Positions 18,486 to 27,692 of a DNA stretch of 64,000 nt are shown here, piece by piece. The position numbers were made by a program, and so were the translations under genes. Each line of letters begins with the position of its first letter. Position 1 is the first letter of the stretch. Under the pieces are notes generated by a model that saw only the letters and a program-made list of their open reading frames with translations, had not been told where the DNA came from and ran no database searches. Location of the stretch: positions 1-64,000 of the forward strand of contig CAMVMM010000012.1 in NCBI GenBank assembly GCA_947168565.1, in the 5' to 3' direction. The DNA comes from an uncultured Clostridia bacterium (GTDB lineage: Bacteria; Bacillota; Clostridia; Christensenellales; CAG-138).

Positions 18486-19013
18486 TCATTCGGCCGCAGC
18501 GGGGGACTCGGCGCCTTCGCCATTCTTCTTGGCGAGCTGGTCGAGTGCGATAGCCAGACCCTGGATGGGGCTCATCATGCTGCCAAGCATGCGGGCGATA
18601 AGCACTTCGCGCGGGGGCAGATCGGCAAGAGCCTCGATGCCCTTGACGTCGGTAACGGTGCCGTCCACAACGCCGCCCTTGAGGGCGCACTTCTTGACCT
18701 TTTTGATGTAATCCCTGAGGATCTTCGCGGGAGCAACGGCGTCTTCATAGCCGAACGCGAAAGCCGAAGGCCCCTTGAGCATCTCATGAACGCTCTCGTC
18801 CATATTCAGCTCGCGGCAGGCCCTTTCGACCATCTTGTTTTTAAGCACAACGTATTCAACGCCGGCCTTGCGCATCTCGTTGCGAAGGTTGGTGTCCTCC
18901 TCAACGGTGAGTCCGCGATAGTCGAACAGAACGATGGACTGCGCCTTCTTGATCTTCTCGCAGATGTCAGCAACGTGCTGCTCCTTCATTTTGATAATGG
19001 AAGCATTTGCCAT
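18486..19013 (-). CDS. rplJ: 50S ribosomal protein L10
   Basis: A 175-aa L10, the base of the stalk. It shows IVLFDYRGLTVEEDTNLRNE and, near the end, the helix that binds L7/L12 dimers. The start at 19013 (MANASIIKMKEQ) follows GGAGG; an in-frame extension upstream would run through the leader and is rejected. With rplL it forms a two-gene operon controlled by the L10 leader; rplK and rplA are 33 kb away, which is unusual. Confidence 0.97.
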   Translation of the reverse strand: MANASIIKMKEQHVADICEKIKKAQSIVLFDYRGLTVEEDTNLRNEMRKAGVEYVVLKNKMVERACRELNMDESVHEMLKGPSAFAFGYEDAVAPAKILRDYIKKVKKCALKGGVVDGTVTDVKGIEALADLPPREVLIARMLGSMMSPIQGLAIALDQLAKKNGEGAESPAAAE

Positions 19014-19029
19014 TTGGTTTTTCCTCCTT

Positions 19030-19187
19030 GTCACAGTTTCAAACAAATATCCCCCGGCGGGACCACCGGGGGCGAGGAATAGCATATTTAACCCTGTATG
19101 GGAATAAATCAAGCTTTATCTTCACCTCGGCGGGATATTGAGCCGATCTCTCGACACCTGCTGTCTTTGGCGGATATTCATTTGCCC
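19030..19187 (-). promoter_or_regulatory. Ribosomal protein L10 leader
   Basis: The leader of rplJ shows the features of the known L10 leader, in which the L10(L7/L12)4 complex binds its own mRNA: AGACAGCAGG (minus strand of 19157-19166) and CCCGCCGAGGTG (minus strand of 19123-19134) are the expected conserved segments of the kink-turn region. A terminator-like hairpin follows: CCCCCGG/CCGGGGG at 19051-19072, then ATATTTGTTT. L10 excess would favour termination before rplJ. Confidence 0.8.
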
Positions 19188-19191
19188 GACT

Positions 19192-19220
19192 ATTATAAAT
19201 GCTGCGGCCGCCGCTGTCAA
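19192..19220 (-). promoter_or_regulatory. Consensus promoter of rplJ-rplL
   Basis: On the minus strand TTGACA (19215-19220) and TATAAT (19192-19197) are exactly 17 bp apart. Start of transcription would be near 19185, giving a leader of about 170 nt. Confidence 0.9.
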
Positions 19221-19424
19221 GCAAAAAAGCCGCGCAGGAAAAGTATATTTTGAGTCCGCCTTCCCGCTGCGGGCGGAGCGGTGCGGCAGGGCGCAAGGCA
19301 AATGATGGATAAATGCGCCGCGCATCCGAAAAAAGCTTAAAAAATGCAGTGACTTCATATAAAAACTGGCGTTTTACGGGCGGGCGGCGATATAAGAAAC
19401 GGTATAAAATAATCATAAAACCTA

Positions 19425-19453
19425 TTGACACTTTTTGATTTTGACCTTATACT
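19425..19453 (+). promoter_or_regulatory. Promoter of the large subtilase gene
   Basis: TTGACA (19425-19430) and TATACT (19448-19453) with 17 bp between them; a TATAAT at 19453-19458 overlaps its end. Transcription near 19460 gives a leader of about 145 nt. Between this promoter and that of rplJ (19221-19424) I see no gene. Confidence 0.75.
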
Positions 19454-19605
19454 ATAATAGATTGGATAAATCCCTGTGGAGGCTTGCTTCCAACCTTGTC
19501 GGGCGGCGCGATACCGCGCTTTTGCGCTCCTGCGGCGCCTACATAAGGAAAGAAACGGGTCGAAACAGGCAAAAAACCAACGAAACCTTATAAGGAGGAA
19601 AGAAC

Positions 19606-22600
19606 ATGAAGAAATCTTTCAAAGGCTTTCTTGCCTGCCTTCTTGCGCTGATGCTGGTTCTGCCCATCTTCAGCGGCGTTATGGCTGAGTCCGTTGCTTT
19701 CGACGGCGAGCTTAACGGCAGCGTAGGAACCCGAGAAGCCGTTTCCGGCCGCGTCGCGTCCGAAAGAAACGGTACCCTTGTATCCAGGAAGACCGCTTCC
19801 TTTGACCTTTCGGCCATCAGGAACGGCAAAACCTTCCGGGCCGCCGAAGAAAAGGCAGCTGACGAGATCGCTCCCGACTCCATCGTGACCATCATGATCG
19901 AGATGGACGGCGCTCCCGCTGCCGACGTTGTAAGCGACCTCAAGAGCGCGGGCAGCTACCGCGATACCCTCGTCGCCAAGCAGAACGCTGCTGCGGCAAG
20001 GATCGCTGAGAAGCTCGGCGTTAAGGTTGAGGTAACTCACAACTATTCCGTTCTTTTCAACGGCTTCGCGTTCGACGGCGAGTATCGCCGTGTGGACGAG
20101 ATCAACGCCATGGGCGGCATGCGCGCCTTCGTATCCCCCTCCTGGGAAAGCCCCCTTCTTTTCAACACCGTCGATCAGGTCGGCGCTGTTGACGCGTGGG
20201 AGCTCGGCTACGACGGCACCGGCTACACCGTTGCCATCCTTGATACCGGCGGACTCGTTTCCCATCCCGCATTCTCCGTGAACCCCACCGGTGACGTTCA
20301 GTTCACCGAGACCGACATCGCCGCGATCATCGCGGACGGCGGCCTTGCGGGCGACGGCAGGCCCACCATGAACGTGAGCAACGTTTACGTGAGCCCCAAG
20401 ATCCCCTTCCAGTGGAACTACTACTACAATCAGGCGGACGCGGCCCATCCCGGCCAGAGCGACCATGGCACCCATGTTGCCGGTATCGCCGCCGCCAATA
20501 ACGACGTTATAAAGGGTGTTGCGCCCGAAGCTCAGATCGCCGTGATGCAGGTGTTCGCACCCTCCGGCGGCGCAAGCTGGTCCAACATCATCCCCGCTCT
20601 TGAGGACTGCGCGGTTCTCGGCGTTTCGGCGGCGAACCTCTCCCTCGGTTCCCCCAACGGCTCCGACACCCCCTACGATCCCTCCTTCCTGCAGACCCTT
20701 GAGCGCTGCGTCAACGCCGGTGTGAACATCGCAATGGCTGCCGGCAACGACTACGACGCCACCTTCAACAACGCCTGGGGCGGCAACGTGGGCAATCCCT
20801 CCAGCTGGTCCAACAGCGGCTACGCGCTTGCCTCCAACCCCGACAACGGCGTTGTCGGTTCCCCCTCCACCTGGCCGCACGGCATCTCCGTTGCCGCTAT
20901 TTCCAACAGCAAGTCCAGGTTCAACTACGTTGAGGTAGAGGGTGAGGGCTACGGCTATTCCGAAAACTCCGCCAACCCGGTCCAGATGATCCAGGCTCTC
21001 GGCGGACAGACCGTTCCCTACGTCGTCATCCCCGGCTTCGGCACTCCCGAGGACTATGCTCAGGTAGACGTTAACGGCAAGATCGCGCTCGTTTCCCGCG
21101 GCGACATCACCTTCATCGAGAAGGCGCAGAACGCGGAAGCGGCGGGCGCCGTTGCCTGCGTTGTGTACAACAACCAGGCCGCGTCCGTAAACATGGTCGC
21201 CTATGAAGGCGGTCATATCCCCCACGTCATCGTTACCCAGGAAGCCGGCGCCGCTATGATCGCCGCCGAGAACAAGACCATGTTCATCGGCACCGAGATG
21301 GGCGTATTCGATAATCCCTCCGGCAACATGACCACCAGCTTCTCCAGCCGCGGCTTCACCTCCAACATGAGCATGAAGCCCGAGATCACCGCTCCCGGCG
21401 GCCAGATCTACTCCTCCACCGACCCCGCTATCTCCGGCACCCTTTACGACACCTGGGACGGCACCTCCATGGCGACCCCCCACGTCTGCGGCGGTATGGC
21501 CATCATCAGCGCTTACGTTGACGATAATTTCCCCAATGCCTCCGTTGCCGAGAAGCAGGCTCTCGTTAATCAGATCCTCATGAGCACCGCAAGCCCCATC
21601 CTCAGCGGCAGCGGCGATTTCGCCCCCGTGCATGAGCAGGGCGCCGGCGCAATGGATCTTTACAAGGCCACCAAGACCAAGGCTTACCTCACCGTGAACG
21701 GCACCGTCGGCAATCGTCCGAAGGTTGAGCTGGGCGACGATCCCGAGAAGACCGGCCACTATGAGATGACCTTCACCGTGCATAACTTCGGCGAGAACGA
21801 GCAGCAGTATGCCATCATGCCCAGCGTTCTTCTGAACGATCTTGCCATGCTCGGCACCATGAGCGACGGCAGCCCCGTTATCGTCTACTCCGGCAACACC
21901 TGGGATATCGCTCTCGGCGAAGAGAGTGAGGTTCTGATCGGCGATGCAAACGGCGACGGCAGGATCTCCATCGCGGACGCTATCCTTATCGCCCGTATGG
22001 CTCTCGGTCTCATCGACGTCGATCCCAACTGCGACATCAATGAGGACGAAGAGGTCAACATTCAGGACGCCATCCTCGCGGCCCGTATCTCCCTCGGCCT
22101 CATGGAGGCTCCCGGCGCAGGCGAAGACTACGTTGAGTACGTCACCTTCGATATGCCCGAGGTCGTGATCGTTCCCGCAGGCGGCAGCACCGACGTTACC
22201 GTCAAGTTCGATCTCACCGACGAGATCACCCATTATCTCGACACCTACTATACCTCCGGCGCTCAGATCGAAGGCTTCATCGAGCTGCTTCCCGCAAGCG
22301 ATGAGGACGTGTACCTCACCCTTCCCTTCACCGGCTTCTACGGCGATTGGAACTATGCCGCCACCATCGATCGCGGCTACTACTACGAGGATGAGCCCTG
22401 GAATTCCAACAACTACCCCAACACCATCGGCTACAGGAAGGGCAGCAGCCTCTACGGTCTCGGCATCAACCCCTATGTTGAAACCGAGGATATGAGCTAC
22501 TACCTTGAGGACCGCAACGCTATCTCCCCCAACGGCGACAGCATGATGGACAGCGTGAACGTTGCGTACACCGGCCTTCTCCGCAACTCCTACGTCCGTT

Positions 22601-24381
22601 ACCTCGTTTGCGACGAGAACGGCAACCAGATCGAGCAGCTTTCCAACCCCGGCCTCCAGCCCAAGGGCTTCTGGAAGGACGATCACCGCGAGCAGCTCGG
22701 CGTTACCTCCGGCGCGTTCCCGGCGGGCGTCAACTTTGCAAGCTTCAACCGTGAGGATATCATCATCCGCATCGAGGCCAAGCTCGACAACGACGGCGCA
22801 CACGGCACCAACCCCTTCACCGTCGAAGCCAGTGAAAACTGGAAGTGGGACGTTCCCGTTCATATTGACTCCACTCTGCCCACCGTTTCCAACTATGCGG
22901 TTTCCGCAAACGGCGCAAGCTTCGACGTGACCGACGATCACTACGTTGCATACGTTGGCGTGTTCCAGATCAACGGCGAGAATCTCGGCGATCTGATCGC
23001 TGAGCAGGGCGTTTTCGAGACCGAGCGCGGTGCGGTGACCCATATCGAGATCACCCATAACGAGCCCGCATACGTCGTCGTAGCGGACTACGCTATGAAC
23101 GAGCAGGCCTACCTCTGGGACGGCGTGACCCTCACCCCCATCGATCAGGCGCCCCAGCCGGAGCCCTTCACTCCTCCCACCCTGAACGTGTATGCCTACG
23201 GTAAGAACCTCACCACCCAGACCTGGGTAAGGTTCGCCACCAACAACCTCAGCAGCCTCTACTACGGCGGCGGCATCCAGGCTGATGACGGCGACTACAC
23301 CTGCGCGGCTCTCGCCGGTGACTATATGTACGCGGTTACCGCTGCCAAGCAGCTTGTGAGGTACGATTGCTCCAACATCAACGCCTGGACCGGCAAGACC
23401 GTTATCGGCACCATCAACAGCCAGTACGTTATCAACGAAATGGCGTACAACCGTGCCAACGGCAAGCTCTACATCGTTGAGGGCCTCGGCTCCATCAACG
23501 AGATCGATCCCGCCACCGGCGCCATGACCGTTATCTGCGAACCCGAGAACGGCGTTGCCGCATTCGACTTCGACAGGTGGGGCAACTGCTACGTTGTGGA
23601 CGCCTTCGGTTACCTCTGCAAGCTTGATCTTGCCACCGGCACCGAGATCGAGGAGATCGGCTTCTACGACGTCGTTCCTCTCAACAGCAGCGGCCAGTTC
23701 CTCGTACAGAGCGGTCTTATCGCCGAAGGCGCCTTCTTCTGGATGAGCGCCGACGCGAACATCTCTCAGTACAACCAGATGCACCTGCTTGCCATCGACC
23801 TTGAGACCGGCGACTACGTTGACCTCGGCTCCGTTTACGATGGCCTGTATCCCGTTGGCATCTTCACTCAGGTTGTGGACCTTCCCGAGGCTTCCATCGA
23901 GCCCGTTGACTTCTACGACAACTTCGACGGTCCCTTCAACTGGGAAACCATCGACGCTGACGGCGACGGCATGAACTGGGGCACCGACTACTTCGCTCAG
24001 GGCCTGTACTACGACGGCTCCAAGTGCGCGGTGAGCTACTCCTGGCAGGACGTTGTGATCCATCCCGACAACTGGATGGTCAGCCCCTCCTTTGATATCG
24101 GCAGCGGCGAGAAGTATCTCTCCTTCTTCACCGCCTCCGCGAACCCGGCCGACGGCGATATCTATGAGCACTTCCAGGTTCTCATCATTCCCGAGGGCAC
24201 CGAGGTTGAGAACGGCACCGTTGTGTACGAAACCACCCTTGAAACCAACGCTGTCACCGAGCATCTGGTCGATATCAGCCAGTTTGCCGGCCAGAACGTT
24301 CAGATCGCGTTCCGTCACTATGACTGCTTCGATCAGTACACCCTGATCGTGGACGCGGTTGGCGTTGGCAACCATAAGTAA
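19606..24381 (+). CDS. Very large secreted subtilisin-like protease with internal dockerin
   Basis: A 1591-aa secreted S8-family protease. Signal peptide residues 1-28 (KKSFKGFLACLLALMLVLP, then MAES). An inhibitor-like prodomain is followed by the catalytic domain with Asp213 (VAILDTGG), His287 (DHGTHVAGI) and Ser621 (GTSMATPHVCGG). A protease-associated (PA) insert lies between His and Ser, about residues 440-560. After the catalytic domain comes a dockerin-like pair of calcium loops (GDANGDGRISIADA at about 779, DINEDEEVNIQDA at about 812), then beta-rich domains, a propeller-like stretch (about 1190-1430) and a C-terminal choice-of-anchor-J/MAM-like domain (1436-1591). No sortase motif or C-terminal membrane anchor. 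Codon use resembles that of the ribosomal genes (ATA almost absent), suggesting high expression. The exact substrate is unknown; cell-wall or host-protein degradation is inference. Confidence 0.92.
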   Translation: MKKSFKGFLACLLALMLVLPIFSGVMAESVAFDGELNGSVGTREAVSGRVASERNGTLVSRKTASFDLSAIRNGKTFRAAEEKAADEIAPDSIVTIMIEMDGAPAADVVSDLKSAGSYRDTLVAKQNAAAARIAEKLGVKVEVTHNYSVLFNGFAFDGEYRRVDEINAMGGMRAFVSPSWESPLLFNTVDQVGAVDAWELGYDGTGYTVAILDTGGLVSHPAFSVNPTGDVQFTETDIAAIIADGGLAGDGRPTMNVSNVYVSPKIPFQWNYYYNQADAAHPGQSDHGTHVAGIAAANNDVIKGVAPEAQIAVMQVFAPSGGASWSNIIPALEDCAVLGVSAANLSLGSPNGSDTPYDPSFLQTLERCVNAGVNIAMAAGNDYDATFNNAWGGNVGNPSSWSNSGYALASNPDNGVVGSPSTWPHGISVAAISNSKSRFNYVEVEGEGYGYSENSANPVQMIQALGGQTVPYVVIPGFGTPEDYAQVDVNGKIALVSRGDITFIEKAQNAEAAGAVACVVYNNQAASVNMVAYEGGHIPHVIVTQEAGAAMIAAENKTMFIGTEMGVFDNPSGNMTTSFSSRGFTSNMSMKPEITAPGGQIYSSTDPAISGTLYDTWDGTSMATPHVCGGMAIISAYVDDNFPNASVAEKQALVNQILMSTASPILSGSGDFAPVHEQGAGAMDLYKATKTKAYLTVNGTVGNRPKVELGDDPEKTGHYEMTFTVHNFGENEQQYAIMPSVLLNDLAMLGTMSDGSPVIVYSGNTWDIALGEESEVLIGDANGDGRISIADAILIARMALGLIDVDPNCDINEDEEVNIQDAILAARISLGLMEAPGAGEDYVEYVTFDMPEVVIVPAGGSTDVTVKFDLTDEITHYLDTYYTSGAQIEGFIELLPASDEDVYLTLPFTGFYGDWNYAATIDRGYYYEDEPWNSNNYPNTIGYRKGSSLYGLGINPYVETEDMSYYLEDRNAISPNGDSMMDSVNVAYTGLLRNSYVRYLVCDENGNQIEQLSNPGLQPKGFWKDDHREQLGVTSGAFPAGVNFASFNREDIIIRIEAKLDNDGAHGTNPFTVEASENWKWDVPVHIDSTLPTVSNYAVSANGASFDVTDDHYVAYVGVFQINGENLGDLIAEQGVFETERGAVTHIEITHNEPAYVVVADYAMNEQAYLWDGVTLTPIDQAPQPEPFTPPTLNVYAYGKNLTTQTWVRFATNNLSSLYYGGGIQADDGDYTCAALAGDYMYAVTAAKQLVRYDCSNINAWTGKTVIGTINSQYVINEMAYNRANGKLYIVEGLGSINEIDPATGAMTVICEPENGVAAFDFDRWGNCYVVDAFGYLCKLDLATGTEIEEIGFYDVVPLNSSGQFLVQSGLIAEGAFFWMSADANISQYNQMHLLAIDLETGDYVDLGSVYDGLYPVGIFTQVVDLPEASIEPVDFYDNFDGPFNWETIDADGDGMNWGTDYFAQGLYYDGSKCAVSYSWQDVVIHPDNWMVSPSFDIGSGEKYLSFFTASANPADGDIYEHFQVLIIPEGTEVENGTVVYETTLETNAVTEHLVDISQFAGQNVQIAFRHYDCFDQYTLIVDAVGVGNHK

Positions 24382-24406
24382 TCATTACCCCGCAGTGCGG
24401 GCAGCC

Positions 24407-24450
24407 AAGGGCGAGCGGCTTCGGCCGTTCGCCCTTTCCTTTTTCTTTTT
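24407..24450 (+). terminator. Intrinsic terminator of the subtilase gene
   Basis: A 13-bp stem, AAGGGCGAGCGGC with GCCGTTCGCCCTT, closed by a TTCG loop and followed by a T-rich tract ending TTTTTCTTTTT. It starts 26 bp past the stop codon. Next to it, CATCGGG/CCCGATG (24546-24567) forms a small stem upstream of the following gene. Confidence 0.92.
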
Positions 24451-24623
24451 AAAACCCCTTTTATTTAGCTCTGTCATCAGTATATTTTAATTCTCCGTTC
24501 CGCAAAGCATTTAAAAATCCGACAGCTTCCTCTGCATTAAACCGACATCGGGAGTACAAGCCCGATGCTATGATACCTTTGGGAGGGATCATGATTCAAA
24601 TCACAGCAAAAGGAGCTGATCTT

Positions 24624-26420
24624 ATGGAAAAAATAAGGGAAACGGTCTATCGCGCGCTCGAAGCCGCCCGCACGGCGCTTCCGCCCGCGTTTTTCGCGCT
24701 TTGGGTGCTTCCTGCGGCGGCGGCGATGCTCTTGGCATACGGCGCTCCGCTCGGCGCGGTTTTATCGTTTGGCGCTGAGCCTCCGCTGATCCCCGTGTCC
24801 GCGCTCGCATTCTGCGCCGCAGCATGGTGCGCCCTTTCCCCTTGCGCGCTCCATATCTCGCTGTTGGGGCTGTGCGCGGGGTGCGCGGCGGCGGGCAGGT
24901 ACGCGGGGCTGTTCGCGGCGGCCGGTCTGCTTGCGTTCTCACTGCTTTATGGTGCGGTTCGCGGCGTTCGGCCGGTGAAGGCAATTATGAAATACGCGGG
25001 GCTGCTTTTTTCATGCCTTTTTGCGCTTGCACTCGGCTGCGCCGTCGGTATGCGGCGGTTTACGCTTGGCGGCGCGGCGGTGGGGCTCGGCATAAGCTCG
25101 CTCTGCGTCGTGCTCGCCGTTCTTTTTACTCAAGGTCTGAGGGCGCTCTCCGCTCTGAAGCGCGGCAGCGCGGCTTCGGACGTGGGCATCCTCTCGCTTG
25201 CGCTCCTCGGCGGCTGCGCCTGCGCCGCGTTCGGGCAGTATAGGCTTTTCGGGTCGGGGCTCGGCAGCGCCCTCGCGGTGCTGTGCTGCCTTGTTGCGGC
25301 GCGTGCCTGCGGGCTTTCGGCGATAGCCTGCGCCGCGCTCATCGCATCGCTGCGCGTGTTTCTTGCAAATGCGGATATGCTGTTTGTTGCCGTGCTCTGC
25401 GTCTGCACTCTCTGCGCCGTGATGCTGCGTCCGCTTGGAAAATGGGGCGTGCTTGCGGGCTTTGCCCTTTCCTCCATAGCGCTTTACGGCTTTATTCGCG
25501 GCACGGGCGCGATCCTGCCCTCGGAGCTGCTGCTTGGCGGCGCGGCCTTTGCCCTGACCGACTTTTCCGGTGCCGCGCATTCCGTTTCCAAAGCGCACGG
25601 AAACCGTGCTGCTGCGCTTGAAAGGGAGCTTTCGCGGCGAAATACGCGGCTTTTCATGCTTTCGGACGTGCTGATGGAGATGTCCCGCCTGTTTGAGGGG
25701 GAGGAGCGCGGCGCGAACGCCTTTATAAATATGCAGCTTGCGGGTGTGGCGAAAAGCCTTGCGCGCCTTGCGGCATCAAGGGATGAGGGCGCGGCGGGGT
25801 GCAGCATCGGGATAGGCGTTGCGGAATGCCCCGGCGGCGGAAACGCGCAAACGGGCGATACCGCCTGCATACGCGAGCTGAACGGCAAGCGCCTTGCCGC
25901 GATAAGCGACGGCATGGGCATGGGCGAGGCGGCGAGGCGGGAGAGCGAGCAAACCGTGAATATGGTGGCGGATCTCGTTTCCTGCGGCTTTCGGATGGAC
26001 GAGGCGGCGGAGCTGATAAACAGGCTGCTGCTTTTGAGCGATGGGCGCGAAACCTATGCCACGCTGGACGCGATGCTGTTTGACGGCTCAAGGCTCAGCG
26101 CCGTTGCCGCCAAGCACGGAGCGCCGCCGAGCTACATCCTGCGGCGGGGCAGGCTCAGCGCCCTTCGCGCGGAGGCGCTGCCCGTTGGCATAGTGGAGGA
26201 GGCGAAAACCGCCGTTTTCAGCGTTAAGCTCAAGCGGGGCGACACCGTGATAATGATGAGCGACGGCGTTTCGGACGCGCTCGGAGAGGAGCTGGACGGC
26301 GCGCTGAAGCGGGCGGGGGAGGAAAAGGACCCGCGCGCGGCGGCAAGGGAGCTGATAGCGCTTGCAAGGCGCATGGGAGGCGCGGACGATATGACCGCGA
26401 TAGTTGCAAGAGTGGGCTGA
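24624..26420 (+). CDS. spoIIE: SpoIIE-like membrane protein phosphatase
   Basis: A 598-aa protein: about ten membrane segments in the first 310 residues, a short linker (LERELSRRNTRLFMLSDVLM), and a C-terminal PP2C-type serine phosphatase domain with RLAAISDGMGMGEAARRESE, LLLLSDGRETYATLDAMLFD and DTVIMMSDGVSDALG. This is the architecture of stage II sporulation protein E, which dephosphorylates SpoIIAA to activate sigma-F in the forespore and acts with FtsZ at the polar septum. It is shorter than Bacillus SpoIIE (about 820 aa), mainly in the middle. The ATG at 24624 is chosen for its AAAGGAG at 8 bases; an ATG at 24591 is possible. Very GC-rich codon use, unlike the gene before it. Confidence 0.85.
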   Translation: MEKIRETVYRALEAARTALPPAFFALWVLPAAAAMLLAYGAPLGAVLSFGAEPPLIPVSALAFCAAAWCALSPCALHISLLGLCAGCAAAGRYAGLFAAAGLLAFSLLYGAVRGVRPVKAIMKYAGLLFSCLFALALGCAVGMRRFTLGGAAVGLGISSLCVVLAVLFTQGLRALSALKRGSAASDVGILSLALLGGCACAAFGQYRLFGSGLGSALAVLCCLVAARACGLSAIACAALIASLRVFLANADMLFVAVLCVCTLCAVMLRPLGKWGVLAGFALSSIALYGFIRGTGAILPSELLLGGAAFALTDFSGAAHSVSKAHGNRAAALERELSRRNTRLFMLSDVLMEMSRLFEGEERGANAFINMQLAGVAKSLARLAASRDEGAAGCSIGIGVAECPGGGNAQTGDTACIRELNGKRLAAISDGMGMGEAARRESEQTVNMVADLVSCGFRMDEAAELINRLLLLSDGRETYATLDAMLFDGSRLSAVAAKHGAPPSYILRRGRLSALRAEALPVGIVEEAKTAVFSVKLKRGDTVIMMSDGVSDALGEELDGALKRAGEEKDPRAAARELIALARRMGGADDMTAIVARVG

Positions 26421-26424
26421 TGTA

Positions 26425-26453
26425 TTGTGTTTTTTCGCGCGGTTTGCTATAAT
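26425..26453 (+). promoter_or_regulatory. Promoter with extended -10 box
   Basis: TTGTGT (26425-26430) and TATAAT (26448-26453) with 17 bp spacing; TG at 26445-26446 makes an extended -10. It would transcribe the solute-binding-like gene at 26569. Confidence 0.65.
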
Positions 26454-26473
26454 TGAGGATAGTTCATTCCGCT

Positions 26474-26527
26474 TTCGCGGCTTTCGCGTTGTTCGCGGCT
26501 TTGGCGTTGTTCGCGGCTTTGCGTGCG
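26474..26527. repeat. 18-bp tandem repeat, 3 copies
   Basis: Units beginning TTCGCGGCTTTCGCGTTG start at 26474, 26492 and 26510, with small differences. They fill the 5' untranslated region between the promoter and the start codon of the next gene. Confidence 0.85.
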
Positions 26528-26568
26528 GCTTCTATCGCGTGCTTCGCGTTCGGAATGGAGCTATACCT

Positions 26569-27513
26569 ATGTTTTTCGCGGGGGAGCTTGCAAAGGGCAT
26601 GAAAAGGCGCTGGACAATTCGCAGGGGCACGAGGGGCGCGCTCGGAGGCGGCACGGAGGGGCGCAAAAGGCTGCGCGTGCTTCTTTTTGCCGCGCTCGGA
26701 ATTGCCGCGATCTTTGCGCTGTTCACCCTGCTTAAGCCGGAAAAGCAGCTTAAATCCACCGCCGAGATCCGCCGAATAACCGATAAGGGCGTTCTTACGG
26801 TGGGCATCAGAAGCGATATCCCCGGCTTTTCCATGGACGGAAGCGGGCTGGAGGTGGAGCTTGCGGAGCTTTTCGCCGCCTATCTGCTGCCGGGCAGCGC
26901 CGAAACGCCGGTCAGGTTCGTTCCGGTTTCCGCCCAAACCGCCTCCACAAAGCTTTCGGACGGCAGTATAGACGCCGCGATAGCGCTTATGCAGAAGGGC
27001 GCAAGCCGCAAATTTGCCTATTCCTACCCATATTATACCGACGCCTGCCGCGTGATAGTGCGTAAGGGCGCAAGGCCGGGGCCGCTCGATCAAATGCTGA
27101 TAGGCTACGTTCAAAACACCTCCGCCGCAAACGTGCTTTCAAAATACATTGATTCGCACGAAACCAAGGTTGAAAGAAGCCTGCTGGACAGGCTGCGCGG
27201 CATTGAAAAGGAGCTTCCGGAAAACGCGGTGACCTACGATAAAAAGGCGTTTGCCTCGTATCCCGATCTGCTGACGGCGCTTGAAAAGGGCAGGATAGAC
27301 TGCGCCGTGATGCCCGGCGTGTATGCGCGGCTCTATTCGGAAAGCTACGAATTTGATACCACAAGGGAGAGCCTCGGCAGCATCAGCTACGCCATCGCCT
27401 CCTCGGCGGATGAGCCCGCGATCGCGGAGCTTGCGGACGTGTTTATCTACGAGCTGCGCGAGAGCGGCAGGCTGGATGAGCTGATCAAAAAATACGCCGT
27501 GAGCGGCGGGTAA
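26569..27513 (+). CDS. Membrane-anchored solute-binding (family 3) protein
   Basis: A 314-aa protein. Residues 1-30 are basic, then one hydrophobic segment (VLLFAALGIAAIFALFTLL, about 33-52) acts as an uncleaved anchor or signal. The rest is a periplasmic-binding-like type 2 fold: ITDKGVLTVGIRSDIPGF, LEVELAELFAAYL, DGSIDAAIALMQKG and YSYPYYTDACRVIV, as in amino-acid binding proteins. There is no lipobox and no permease or ATPase next to it, so a sensory or orphan role is possible. ATG at 26569 with GGAATGGAG upstream; MKRRW at 26599 is an alternative. Its last codons are duplicated 66 bp downstream. Confidence 0.75.
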   Translation: MFFAGELAKGMKRRWTIRRGTRGALGGGTEGRKRLRVLLFAALGIAAIFALFTLLKPEKQLKSTAEIRRITDKGVLTVGIRSDIPGFSMDGSGLEVELAELFAAYLLPGSAETPVRFVPVSAQTASTKLSDGSIDAAIALMQKGASRKFAYSYPYYTDACRVIVRKGARPGPLDQMLIGYVQNTSAANVLSKYIDSHETKVERSLLDRLRGIEKELPENAVTYDKKAFASYPDLLTALEKGRIDCAVMPGVYARLYSESYEFDTTRESLGSISYAIASSADEPAIAELADVFIYELRESGRLDELIKKYAVSGG

Positions 27514-27580
27514 GCTGTCGAAGCCCTTAAAGCTTTGATTGCAAAAATGGTCAGAAAACACGCCGTGAGCGGCGGGTAAG
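27494..27580. repeat. 21-bp direct repeat of a gene end
   Basis: The sequence ACGCCGTGAGCGGCGGGTAA plus G, coding for the last residues (AVSGG) and stop of the preceding gene, occurs at 27494-27514 and again at 27560-27580, offset by 66 bp. The second copy is outside the gene. Confidence 0.9.
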
Positions 27581-27664
27581 AGGCAATATACGCGGCATTG
27601 GAAAAATTTACATATTTTTAACCCGATATTTCAGGCAAAACAATATTATAATATGAAATTGTGA

Positions 27665-27692
27665 CAGGAAGCGGCAAAAGCTTCCTTTCTTC
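27665..27692 (+). promoter_or_regulatory. Small hairpin in the leader of the parB-like gene
   Basis: GGAAGC and GCTTCC around GGCAAAA, followed by TTTCTT. It stands between a TATAAT (27647-27652, no good -35 seen) and the parB-like gene; it could be a weak terminator or attenuator. Confidence 0.35.

Noticed and set aside
19588..24375. A 1595-codon open frame on the minus strand, opposite the subtilase
   Set aside because: It is a mirror of the strong codon bias (C or G in third position) of the sense gene, is low-complexity (Gly, Val, Asp) and has no start signal or family match.
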